NCBI RefSeq assembly: GCF_963678975.1
Contig: NC_089278.1
Location: forward strand, 9,451,479-9,515,478
DNA from: Dysidea avara
Taxonomy: Eukaryota; Porifera; Demospongiae; Dictyoceratida; Dysideidae
Reading direction: 5' to 3'
Length of the DNA: 64,000 nucleotides
In this document: positions 1 through 11,565 of the stretch, piece by piece
Layout: every line of letters begins with the position of its first letter
Numbering within the stretch: the stretch's first letter is position 1
Notes under the pieces: generated by a model
Told to the model about the DNA's origin: nothing
The model's database searches: none
Seen by the model: the letters and a program-made list of their open reading frames with translations, nothing else
Program-made: the position numbers and the translations under genes

Positions 1-1190
1 GGCTTATTTGTATTACTATAGGCATTTGCCTTTTCCAAATTTATAAACACTATATAGGGAAGCACAATCTTGCCCAATAACGTCCCCACATTAGCTCCCC
101 ACATTAGCTCGGTCATTGTTTTATGATGTCAGAAAACATCATATCATCCATTACAGGCTTCCGTATCTGATATACAAACAATAAATGGCATTTCCTTTCT
201 TCCTATTACCTGCAATTAGTTGACTATTTACCTACAGAGGATGAATGATGTTTTAATTAAATATTTGGACACCGATTCCTTCCCTGTTCTTGTGACGTCA
301 TGGTTGGGGTTCTAATTTCCTCTATGAATATCAGTGTGCAAAATAACTAATGCTGGCATGTTTCTTTTTGTATGCTGGGCTTTATAGACATTTTCTAGGT
401 ACTACATTATTAGTGTATTGTGTGAGTCTGTACTTGATGACAGCATACACAGAAGTCATATCCTTTATATATTGATGTACAAATATAATTGATCTTTTTG
501 TAATTACTTCTGACTGTCTGTTCTCTAAAAGTATCTTTTGGCACTCTGATTCAGTCAAGCAATTGGTCCGTCTTCTAATGAAGAGTAGCTGTCTTGAAAT
601 TTATATCCTGTGAAAGAGCAACAGTAAAGAATTCTGAATAGTTTGCATGTAACATGACAGTTATATGAATTTCATTCTAGTGAACTGCTCTACTGTGCAT
701 GCTTTTTAGCTGTAATGTCCTCCGTAACTAGACACATGTATATGATGCTAGCAAGAGTTCATAATGAACTCTTTGTTATGATTATGTAGAGACGTTACAT
801 TACCCGTGCTCTCAATGTGAGCACACTTGAGGGTAACAGTGGAGTGCAAACAGTCACATCTTCAGTTGTGAATTGCTCTGTTCCACTAACTAACATTCCA
901 TTGGTTGTTGTAGCAGTGTACTGCAAGTAGTTACACTTCAAGAACTTTGGAATTTATAGTGTTTCCTCTTGGTATCGTTACCCTAATATAATGAGATCAA
1001 ATTTCTGATACATTGATTGTCTGCCCTAACATGGATTATTTTGTACATAGTTGATGGCTAGGAACTGATCCTATACATATGTTGGTGATTTCTTTGCATA
1101 ATGATAGAAAGTATTGAGTAGTATTTTTAGACAAGAAATAGATAGCCAGCAGGATGGCTTGTCTCAAGAGTTTGAATTTGGTTGGTTTGT
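1..1190. other. No gene recognised
   Basis: AT-rich DNA with no convincing coding exon, RNA gene or complete mobile element on either strand. A palindromic TGACGTCA (CRE-type octamer) lies at 293-300 and a 21-bp inverted repeat at 753-773. Short open frames here look like chance. Confidence 0.5.
753..773. repeat. Short perfect inverted repeat
   Basis: Two 10-bp arms (AAGAGTTCAT and its complement) are separated by one base. The same arm sequence occurs as terminal inverted repeats around a small fold-back at about 29,484-29,546 and singly near 44,838, so it may be a relic of a small MITE family. Confidence 0.6.
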
Positions 1191-2016
1191 TCCCGAGGCT
1201 GAAAAGTAAAGCCCCTTGCCACCACCCCCAGCACAATGCTGGACATCTGAAACCAACCATTACACGAGTGAATAGCAAGTTTAAGATCTGATCTTAAGTA
1301 GACATGATTGATCTGTTGCTCTCTTCACATGTACACCTTCATCTTCCTAACACGTGTAGAATGTTCATCTTCCTAACACATGTAGAATGTACACTTTTTA
1401 AAGTGTCAAATTCATTGGAGGACATAAGACAGGTTCCTTGCTAGTTGCCACTGCAAGTGGGACTAGTAGACTGTGCCATGACTTGCAGTTTACATCAATC
1501 CATTCAAAGAGAAAGAATGCAATTAACTTGTAGAGACACGATGTATGTCTCGTTTGATTTTTAGTATTGTTGCAAGGAAGCTAGTACCTGATCACTGGCA
1601 AATACTGAATAAGTATTTTGTAGTTGCATTTCCCATATTTCAATTCTTGAGCGTTGAATATTTAAATTGCATTTAAATGTCCACTTGAGCAAATTTACTG
1701 GAACATTTCCAGGAAGGACATTTTTTTTTGTTATTACCTGTACATGTGTTAGCTACTTTTTAAACTGACTATTGTGATAGAAAGGTAAGACATACTCTTT
1801 GTGATGTTTCATTTGAGGATGTTGACCTCTCCTTACAAGACTTGAAACTTTGCGAATGCACATTTTAAAAGAAGACGGATAACAAGACACTTATTCTTTG
1901 ACAAAACAGAGATAGACAGTACAATAGTATGCAGGAAACACTACAATCACTTTAAACCTTAGCTCTCAGTTTATCGTCACTCCAGAATAGATGAGAATGA
2001 ACAGTACAAAATAGCT

Positions 2017-2893
2017 AGTTCCTTTGAACAAGTTACGGGGAGTCTATCAAGACATTCTACAAATGATGACCACCCAGAAAGGTCTCATCGACTGGATACG
2101 CCTGTGCCAAAGCAAGAATATAGATCTTTACTGGCATTAGTGACTAGTTCCTTTGAGCAAGTTGCTTGGAGTCCATCATTCTACAAATGATGATCAACCA
2201 GAAAGGTCTCATCGACTGGATACGCCTGTGCCAAAGCCAGAATATAGATCTTTACTGGCATTAGTGACTAGTTCCTTTGAGCAAGTTGCTTGGAGTCCAT
2301 CATTCTACAAATGATGATCACCCAGAAAGGTCTCATCGACTGGATACGCCTGTGCCGAAGCAAGAGTATAGATCTTTACTGGCATTAGTGACTAGTTCCT
2401 TTGAACAAGTTGCAGGGAGTCCATCATTCCACAAATGATGACCACCCAGAAAGGTCTCATCGACTGGATACGCCTGTGCCGAAGCAAGAGTATAGATCTT
2501 TACTGGCATTAGTGACTAGTTCCTTTGAACAAGTTGCAGGGAGTCCATCATTCCACAAATGATGACCACCCAGAAAGGTCTCATCGACTGGATACGCCTG
2601 TGCCGAAGCAAGAGTATAGATCTTTACTGGCATTAGTGACTAGTTCCTTTGAGCAAGTTGCTTGGAGTCCATCATTTAATGATGATCACCCAGAAAGGTC
2701 TCATCGATTGGATACGTCTGTGCCGAAGCCAGAATATAGATCTTTACTGGCATTAGTAACAAAATAGCTAGTTCCTTTGAGCAAGTTGCAGGGAGTCCAT
2801 CATTCTAGAAATGATCACCCAGAAAAGTCTCATCGACTGGATACGCCTGTGCTGAAGTAAGAGTATAGATCTTTACTTACTGGCATTAGTGAC
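2017..2893 (+). repeat. 124-bp tandem repeat array, about seven units
   Basis: The phrase TGACTAGTTCCTTTGA recurs at 2,141, 2,265, 2,389, 2,513 and 2,637, an exact 124-bp period, with degenerate units on both sides. Units differ by a few substitutions; the sixth and seventh are shortened. Because 124 is not a multiple of three, no frame runs through the array, so it is not a repeat-protein gene. Diverged single units (the portion ending ACTGGCATCAGTGAC) occur elsewhere in 2.9-8.2 kb, so the array probably grew from one duplicated block. Confidence 0.85.
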
Positions 2894-5800
2894 ATGTTGC
2901 AGCTTTTGACCTTAGCTATGTTTATCGTCACTCCAGAATAGATTAGATTGAACAATAAAAATGGCAAGTGCCTTGGAGCAAGTTAGCCCATTAAGACATT
3001 CTGTAAGTATAGAAATGGTGTCCACCCAGAGAAGATTAATAGACTGGATTTGCGTACATTAAAGTAACATACTGTAGCAGCATCTTGCTAGGCAATAGCA
3101 CCATCTTGCTATTTTTATACTCTGCAGTATTTTAGGGAAAAAGAGACCAGGGCAATCACCCCTAGTCTACTTGAGAAATATGCTGGACCATTTTCAGCAT
3201 TGTGTACAGTGAAACAAGGGGCACAAGGCATCAGTGACATGTACAGGTTTATTGTAACAATTTTATGCTCTGCAATATTTAGTGTGTTACCAGCCGAATA
3301 GCTTGACTAACGGAAAGCAGCAATGATGTGTCCATTTTTATTCGAGCTCATTTTTATTTAAGGGACAGCAAACCTCCATCCATAAAAGCAAGAAGAACCT
3401 TTCATCAAAATGTTTGAAGAGTGAAAAAGCAACTCACTTTATGACAAACTTGAACAAGGCAGTAATTGAGATGAGAGCACCTCTTGGTCTGTAACAGCAC
3501 AGTGGAATAATAATATATTTTCTTGTACTGCTCAGGGAAACTCCACATGGATGTCATTACTAGCAAGTGCCCACATGATACTCATGAGATGTCATGTTAA
3601 AGATCAAGTGTTACCAATGTTTGGGGATGCAGGAGATGATTACACCATTACTTGCGTAGTTGCTGAACTGAACTTGAAAAACATCCCTGTCCTGAATCTT
3701 AGGAAATAGATTAATTTAAGCTTATATTGCTTAAATTATATGGACTTTTACAGTCAGAAGGATACTCTCAGAAGTGTTGTGTTTATGTCACAATTCTGTG
3801 AGCCTTTAAAGGAAACATTTCTACCACTGGCAGATTGGATTCGTCTTTACTGGAGCAAGGGCACATCTTCACTGGCATCAGTGACATCTACATTACAGCA
3901 GGTTTAGTGAAAGTTTTATGCTCGGCAATGTTTAGGAATCGAATGAGCGCAGGATGAGTTTCATGAACAGACCAACAAAACATTTTTTGTACTTGTTATG
4001 GCATTGAAACGTTGAATACTAAGCTGAAGTGGTCTGGTCCGTGGACAACCCCAAGACAAGCAAAAGATAACATAGAATAGAAGCCCCATTGTATAAGAAC
4101 ACTTTTGTAAAAGTTTAGCAAAAAATATCGAAAGTATACTAAATGAGTAGGCAAAGGGTGCAGGAACTATTTAACTGCAAATAAAGAGAAACCACAGGTT
4201 GTATGTCTGTGAAAGTGATGCAAACAGGTGCTTGTTACCAGCTGAATAACTTGACTAAAAAGAAAGTGTGCATTTTTTTGAGACCATTTTTATTTGAGGG
4301 ATAGATATACACACCACAAGAGATAGCAGGCCCTCCCTCCATCCATAAAGCAAGAAGACTTTAATATGTTTGAGGAGTAAAAAAGCTGCTCACTTTACAA
4401 CAAACTTTGTGGACAAGTCAGTAAATGCACAGTGGAATAATAATATATTTTCTTGTACTGCTCAGGGAAACTCCACATGGATGTCAATACTATAGCAAGT
4501 GCCCAGATGATACTACTAATGAGATGTCATGTTAAAGATCAAGTGTTACCATTCTTTGACAACACTGGAGATGGTTACACCATCAATACTGCAAGTCATT
4601 GTAAGATCCAGCCTTAACGATCGCTTGACAAGAAGCTACACTCCAGTGCTTGGGGGCAAACAGAGAATGATTCCACCCCTAATGGCTCAACTCATATATG
4701 ATGGATGATGGGTCACTTGGACTAGTAGTGTTATTTTTATAGCTATTGATTTAAAATACATACATGTTCAAGTGACCGACAGTTTTATGCATGGACGCAT
4801 AATAAGATATTTGTAGGCAAGGAAATGATTGTGTATTGTTTCAAGCTACAAGCAGCTGCAATTATAGTATAAGACTCTTGTCTGTGGTAGTTTTCTGAAT
4901 CTTTAGATGGTGCATTAATTTGAGCCTAAATGTCGTGCTAAAGACGTTACAGTCAGAAGGATACTCTCAGAAGTATTGTGTTCATGTCACAATTCTGTGA
5001 ACCTTGAGAGGAAACATTTCCACCACTGACGAGATTAGATTCATCTGCTGGATCAATGGAACATCTTTACTGGCTGGCATCAGTGACATCTGCAATCTTT
5101 TTTTTAGGAATAAAGAGCCCAGGGCTTGCTGCCCTATACCACCACCCCCAGTATTCTACTTGTAGTAAAATACTGGACAACTAATCCAACACTGTACTGA
5201 TTGTCAGATTAGTACGCTAAACTCGTTGACTACAGACATTAACTATCAATCAGCAATATAGTGAACTGGTGCTGTTGAACTAACAAACAGTGTGCAAGAA
5301 GAAAGGAACATAAAAAATCATTACAGCTATCGATTCTTTGTTTTCACAGAATTACAATTAAATTTGTCATTAAACCTATGTAGCAAGCTGGTATTCAGTT
5401 GAATACGTAGCACATAAAAGAGATTATAAATTTGTTCCTTTTCTAATATTTTCATGACACGAATGAGGAGACTGTAAAACAAAACAGAATTACACCAGGT
5501 CTCAATTCACTTTGAAGGATGGGTAGAGAACAATCCTTTACAGGAAAGCAGTAGGAGTAAATAGTAGACTACAAATCGTGAGTCCAGAAATTATGCAGTG
5601 TGTGTAGTTTCTTACTAGTAATGATGGAACTTCAGGGGATTCCATTTAATAACACTGTACTCATTGAGAACAAGAAGCTCTTTAGAAGAGCAAATGTCGT
5701 TACATCTACTTGGGAGGACATGGAACAATCACCTGCTGCATATTTACCTACAGATAATAAACACTTGTATCTGAGATGGACAGGACATAGTGTGCAGTAC

Positions 5801-6872
5801 AATTCCTTTTGTCACAGAAAACAGCTTGGCTCAGGTGACAGCTGTGCATATTGCAGAGGGTTCATCAAGACATTCTATTAGTAAAAGAGTTATCGACTGG
5901 ATACGCCTATGCCAAAGCAAGAGCAGATTTTACTGGCATCAGTGACATTGTAGCAAATACTTAATACTCTTGTGTTGTTTTTATTGTGTTGTTTTTATTT
6001 AACTTAAAATAAGTACATAGTTGCAATGCTCAAGCAACTGACATGGATGCATAATAAGATATCTGCAGGCAAATCTATAATTGTTAATTGTATCATGCTA
6101 CAGTGATTCTATAAGATCAATATAGCTGAATTGAACTTGAAAAACATCCCCTGTTCTTAATCTTAAGAAGCAGAGCCTTGAGAGGAAACATTTCCACCAT
6201 GACAGATTGGATTAGTCTGTGCAGGAGCAAGGGTACATCTTTACTGGAGACAGTGACATGTACATTACAGCAGGTTTAGTGTAAGTTTTGTACTCTGCAA
6301 TGTTTTAGGAATAAAGAGCCAAGGGCTTGCAAACTAAACTGTTATGTAAACTGGTATGACTTCAATCACTTCGATTCTTAGCGATGCATCAAGTAGGGCG
6401 TCATAGTTGACACACACACGGAAGATTCATTTTCATTGCAAGGTAGACGGTACTAATACTAAAAATTACTAAACTACGTAATTATAACAAGTAGATGCGT
6501 TTCCAGAAATTCTTGACATTGCATACTTAAATTACATTTCAATGTCTACCTGAGTAATCTACTTGGGAAAGAGGACATTTTGTGGCAGAGTTATTACCTG
6601 TATATGTGTTAGCTACTCTATTGTGATATGAGGGACAAGAAGTGCTCCTTGTGATGACATCATTTGAGGAGGCTGCTCTTGTGGTAGGTACCTCTCCTTA
6701 TAAGTCAAGACCCTGAGAACAATTTTGAACAACAGAATCAGCTAATTACTGAAGCTTTTGCAAGTGCACATTTAAAAGGAGACGGATAATAAATAAACAC
6801 TTGTTTTTTCAACAAATCAGAGATGGACAGGATGTAGTATGCAGTGAGTATCTAGGAGAACAACACTTTGAT

Positions 6873-7205
6873 ATGTCTAGACTTGGTAGTGGCATAAGGA
6901 GACCTTAAGTCAGGAGACATGTTAACATGAGCACCAATGACTTGTTAAGGACTATGACAAAGTGACATTGTGACATTACAGCATTGTCACTTCTTGCTGC
7001 ATTAGTGACAGTACAGCAAGTATTTTATACTCTGCATTTAATATGTACATAGCTGCAATACTCAAGCGACTGACAGTTTATGTCTCGGTGGTGGTGTAAA
7101 GAGGCCTCTTGTCAGGAGGTGAATCAACATGAACATGAATAACAAACTGAGGACTTTAAAGATCATAGAGCAAGAAAATGAGGTCATTGCTGGTTAGGCA
7201 AGCTA
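6873..7205 (+). pseudogene. Two decayed copies of the Arg-rich first-exon module
   Basis: Segments 6,873-6,960 and 7,079-7,205 align with the intact modules at 7,327, 10,424 and 10,923 but carry in-frame stops or frame breaks. The second retains the intron-like tail, including the run TTTTCAACTGTTCATGGCAG, but its splice donor is GGTTAGG rather than GGTAAGG. They appear to be dead members of the same tandem family. Confidence 0.55.
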
Positions 7206-7273
7206 TTTGTTGTTGCAAATTGTTTTCAACTGTTCATGGCAGCTTAGTTAATTTATGTGCCAGGTGACTGCCA

Positions 7274-7444
7274 TATAAAAGAGCATGTCTTACAAAAAAA
7301 AATCAGTTGAGAACAATACTCGAGGTATGGCTCAACTTCGGATTGGTAATAGGCGACTGTTAGTAAGGAGAAGACGTGTTAACATGAACATGAATGCTCA
7401 TGACTTGTTGAGGATCATAGAACAAGAAAATGAGCTAATTGCAG
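7274..7444 (+). CDS. TATA promoter plus Arg-rich first exon, copy A
   Basis: A TATAAAA box (7,274-7,280) lies 53 bp before ATG at 7,327. The frame encodes 39 residues starting MAQLRIGNRR, continuing with an Arg cluster and ending HDLLRIIEQENELIA, and stops at a consensus donor (GCAG/GTAAGG) at 7,444/7,445, phase 1. No signal peptide or known domain is seen. I do not recognise the family. The matching downstream exon is not identified: no obvious acceptor follows within the duplicated block. Copies B and C preserve TATA spacing, frame and donor, and their length differences (118, 112, 115 nt) are all multiples of three, which argues for real coding exons. A non-coding repeat preserved by recent duplication is the alternative. 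Confidence 0.5.
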
Positions 7445-10371
7445 GTAAGGCAAGCTAATTGTTATTGCAAATTGTTTTCAACTGTTCATGGCAGCTTAGT
7501 TAATTTATGTGACTCTACCAAGTAAAGCAGGCATGTGTATTTAAGCAAGGCACTTGAAGTCAAAAGATTCCTTTTATGCCGCGGTATAACAAACAACTTA
7601 GCTCAGGTTGTCGTTGTCACTCCAGAGTAGAGTAGAATGGCTAGCGCCATGTTAGAACTTGGAGCATATTACAGAGAATTCATCAAGACATTCTAACAGT
7701 GAACAGTGGTGTCCACCCACTGTTCAATTGACTGTGACTGGACAATTGACTGGATTCGTCTATGCCGAAGTAAGGACTGGCATCAGTGACGTATACATTA
7801 CAACTAGTATTTTATACCCTACAATATTTTAATCAGACAATACACAGAAGAAAATGTTTGACTTGAAACATATACATAGTTGCAATGATGCTGCAGTGAT
7901 TCTATAAGATTGATATAGAGTATTATGCATAGACTCTTGCCTGTATACTTGCTGAATTGAATTTGAAGAACATCCCCTTGTGTATTAATTTGAGCCTAAA
8001 TAATATGCTAAAGATGTTACAGGATACTCTCAGAAGTGTTGTGTTCATGTCACAATTCTGTGAACCTTGAGAGGAAATATTTTCACCACTGACAGATTGG
8101 ATTCATCTATGCAGGAGCAAGGGTACATCTTTACTGGCGTGCTGCCCTATACCACCACCCCCAGTATTCTACTTGTAAAATACTGGACAACTAATCCAAC
8201 ACTGTACTGATAGTCTGACTAGTAAACTGGTGTGACTTGCAGTCACGTAATTCCCTCCAAACAAGCTAAAGATCCTGGATTAGAGACTGGAGTGCACATC
8301 CATGGTCATTGCTAATTATGTACTTTTAGTTTGTAGTTGTATTTAATGCCCACTTCTTGAGCATTGCATACTTGAATTATACTCCAGTGTCTACTCAAGT
8401 GATTTACTGGAGCATTTCCAGGAAGGACATTTTTTGCAGCAAGGTAATTACTGAATGTGTAGACAAATACATAATTAACCCACAGGTAGCACTTCTTCTG
8501 TGTTAAAATCCTGTTTTAACAAGAAACTATGCTACAGTGCTACCGTTTATGGGACAAGTAAGGGGTGACTCCACCATCAGTACCCCTTTGATGGGTCACT
8601 AAGACTAGTAGCGTTATTATTTGCCTGTGAGAATTTGTGATTTCTCATACACCATGTTTACTGTAATACACCTTGACTGTGTATGTACAGTACCTTTTGA
8701 TTGTTGTATGGCCACAAATCAATTTGCCTGACTGTCTCAAGATCTGCTTCCTCTTTATCACACTGTAGGTAGCTGCTGCCTTCTACACCTTTCACCTCTG
8801 ATCCTTGACTGAGGCTGTTGTACCTAACGTGTTTAAAGTCACTGTGACAGACATTCATCTGGCCAATAGTACAATATTATAGTAACCCTTATTGTCTATT
8901 CATGAATAGCATGTACCTATTTTGTTTTGTTTTTCTGCTTATCCAATTGCAAGAGTGTCAAGTTTCTCACCTAGGTAAGTTGTAGATCCTGCTAAAATGA
9001 TCTCTCAGCCATCACTGTATCAATGAAATCATCTTCAGTAGACCACATGAAGCCAATATCTTCTCAGCACAACAGAGCTACAACTCATTCTACTAAACTA
9101 ATGAACTGGGCTAAAATTTTCCAGTTGTTGCCCTTTTGTACTGGAAAAAATGTTCTACAATAGCAATAAATTACCTATTTATGAGAATGCAAAAAAAAAT
9201 TTTTCTGTAACCTGAGTCTGCACTCCCAAGAGAAAGATAACAAGTTCTCTTTGTAGTCTCACATGATAGGATTCTATAAACCAGGTATGCTAGATGGTGC
9301 ATACATTATTGTAGTAGTGGTGGACACCTGGGTGGCCAGCTACCAAATAAAACTATGGGCTTCAAGAAACATGGCTACTCCTCTTATAAAATTGACCACA
9401 ACTAATTTGCTTATGGTGGGCCAATTACAAGCAATGCTGCTTGTCATGTTTTGTTATACCTACTAAAGCTTGATGTAAATAACTAACCCATTCCAATGAC
9501 AATTACTCTGTAAACTTGGGAGTAGGATATGCTTCAGCAGCAAGCCTACCTAACTGTAACAGCCAAGGAGTCACTGGACTGTATTACCCAGCTATGGAAA
9601 ATCATTGTATCATCTCAAGAAATCCATCTTGTACCTTTAATAGTTCCAGGGTATGGGTACTAGCTTTGTGAGAAACCACAGGTCTGTGTACTGCAGACAC
9701 AGTGCTGGAAATCACATCTGTGGAATAATAATATGATATGTTGCAGAGTCACCACACAACGCTTCTAGGAGAATCTGTGGTATAAAGTTGGTAGGTTGCT
9801 GTCGAGAAATTTGGCATTACAATAAGTTGAGGTCTTTAGCCAGGCACGTCTTACTGAATACACACTAAGAGGAGGGTCTTACATTGTGTGATATACATAC
9901 TCTTGGAGGAATCACATTTACTTCCAGTGTAGAGAAGCGTTTTATAGTTGAAACACACAGACAGCAAGCCAAGTCTTGTCCCACAATGGCATACATTGTG
10001 GAACAGATTGTAGCATAGATTATTATTCATAAGCACTTTTGCTTTTGCAATTGCTGAATTGGGAGCTGTCTAGCAATGTCATGGATAGGTTTCCTTTAAC
10101 TACATGAACTGCACAGCATGACCAGTTTTGAGGTTAAGGTGTGTGGCCAGCTGGCTATAGAGAAGGTTATAGTCTTATTATTATTATTATTATTCTGATT
10201 TGTCAAAAAAGACAGGGTATGCAAAACCTTGTCGTTTGTTGTGTTTGTTGGCAACACACACCTGCGTTGCCTTGTCTTCTTGTTTGCTGGTTTATTGTCA
10301 CCTTGTTTTATGTTCATCCCGTGTTCTCACCTTGCTCAGTTATAGTAGGGGCGTGCGCCAGGTGACCGCCA

Positions 10372-10535
10372 TATAAAAGAGCATGTCTTACAAAAAAAAT
10401 CAGTTGAGAACAATACTCGAGGTATGGCTCAACTTCGTATTGGTAATAGGCGACCGTTACTAAGGAGGAGACGTGTTAACATGAATGCTCATGACTTGTT
10501 GAGGATCATAGAACAAGAAAATAAGCTAATTGCAG
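10372..10535 (+). CDS. TATA promoter plus Arg-rich first exon, copy B
   Basis: TATAAAA at 10,372-10,378 lies 52 bp before ATG at 10,424. The exon (112 nt) reads MAQLRIGNRRPLLRRRR then VNMNAHDLLRIIEQENKLIA and ends at a GTAAGG donor after 10,535, phase 1. Relative to copy A it lacks two codons (a Met-Asn repeat) and has Lys for Glu near the end. Nothing identifies a function; the basic N-half and acidic/leucine-rich C-half could form a short helix. The next exon is not certain. Confidence 0.5.
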
Positions 10536-10870
10536 GTAAGGCAAGCTAATTGTTATTGCAAATTGCTTCCAGCTGGGAACAGATTGTAGCATAGATTATT
10601 ATTCATAAGCACTTTTGCTTTTGCAATTGCTGAATTGGGAGCTGTCTAGCAATGTCATGGATAGGTTTCCTTTAACTACATGAACTGCACAGCATGACCA
10701 GTTTTGAGGTTAAGGTGTGTGGCCAGCTGGCTATAGAGAAGGTTATAAATCATCTTATGCAAAACCTTGTCGCTTGTTGTGTTTGTTGGCAACACACACC
10801 TGCTGTGTTTGTTCATCCCGTGTTCTCACCTTGCTCAGTTATAGTAGGGGCGTGCGCCAGGTGACCGCCA

Positions 10871-11037
10871 TATAAAAGAGCATGTCTTACAAAAAAAATC
10901 AGTTGAGAACAATACTCTAGGTATGGCTCAACTTCATATTGGTAATAGGCGACCGTTACTAAGGAGGAGGAGACGTGTTAACATGAATGCTCATGACTTG
11001 TTGAGGATCATAGAACAAGAAAATGAGCTAATTGCAG
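10871..11037 (+). CDS. TATA promoter plus Arg-rich first exon, copy C
   Basis: TATAAAA at 10,871-10,877 lies 52 bp before ATG at 10,923. The exon (115 nt) begins MAQLHIGNRRPLLRRRRR and ends NELIA at donor GTAAGG after 11,037, phase 1. Two acceptors downstream fit. One at 11,170/11,171 would add three residues and stop, giving a peptide of about 41 residues. The other, at 11,590/11,591 inside the first visible PKA-R exon, joins in frame to [11 protein letters not shown]. The second option would make this an upstream first exon of the PKA regulatory-subunit gene. Transcript data would decide; I cannot. Confidence 0.5.
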
Positions 11038-11565
11038 GTAAGGCAAGCTAATTGTTATTGCAAATTGCTTCCAGCTGTTCATGGCAGCTTACTTAGTTTA
11101 TGTGACTCTAGTAAGTAAAGCAAGGCATTTGTATTTAAGTCTATTATTTAAAACTATGTGTATTATTGCAGCTAGGAGCTAAAGTTCTGTGTAGCTGGCA
11201 GTTAATAAGTAGTTAAATAATCTCTGTATATGCTAAAATCCACCTCATGAGAAAGATCTTGTTCAGCAGCTAGTTCTCATGGAGGTGTCAACTTGCAATG
11301 TGTGAACTTTTGCTGTATCCAAGGGAACATTTGTGACACTGAAGGGCTATAAAGACTTGAAGCAAATACCATCAATTTGAAACCTTGGTGGGAAAAACAA
11401 TGGTTGCCCTTGGTGCATCACCTTGTTGCTGACACTGTGCTTTTCATAATGAGCTGCCCTCCTCCCTTTTATCACCACCATATACACTAGTACCACTACT
11501 AACAGTCATAACCATTAGTGAGACGCTTAAGTGTTGTTTGTGCTTAGTCTGCTCTTGCTATTACA

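Larger units (their letters stand above)
1640..8480. repeat. Mosaic of decayed segmental duplications
   Basis: Blocks recur by eye in several diverged copies. One family is 1,640-1,960, 6,500-6,850 and 8,345-8,480. A second is 3,230-3,650 and 4,220-4,600. A third is 3,690-3,940, 4,910-5,170, 6,170-6,330 and 7,980-8,235. A fourth is 1,965-2,120, 2,905-3,060, about 5,820-5,955 and 7,600-7,800. Order is broadly kept, as expected for old tandem duplication of units of roughly 1-2 kb followed by deletion. No complete gene is recognisable. The phrase reading D-W-I-R-L-C recurs in several copies, but stops and frame breaks are frequent. Confidence 0.7.
10001..11060 (+). repeat. Recent tandem duplication of about 0.5 kb
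   Basis: The block starting GGAACAGATTGTAGCATAG recurs at about 9,999 and 10,573, and each copy runs on into the TATA/exon module (exons at 10,424 and 10,923). Identity is very high, so this duplication is younger than the 1.6-8.5 kb mosaic. The first copy contains a (TTA)n microsatellite near 10,170-10,195 and extra sequence that the second lacks. Confidence 0.8.

Noticed and set aside
8658-9466. Two 66-67-codon open frames as small genes
   Set aside because: No splice context, promoter or similarity between repeats; length is expected by chance in this much DNA.
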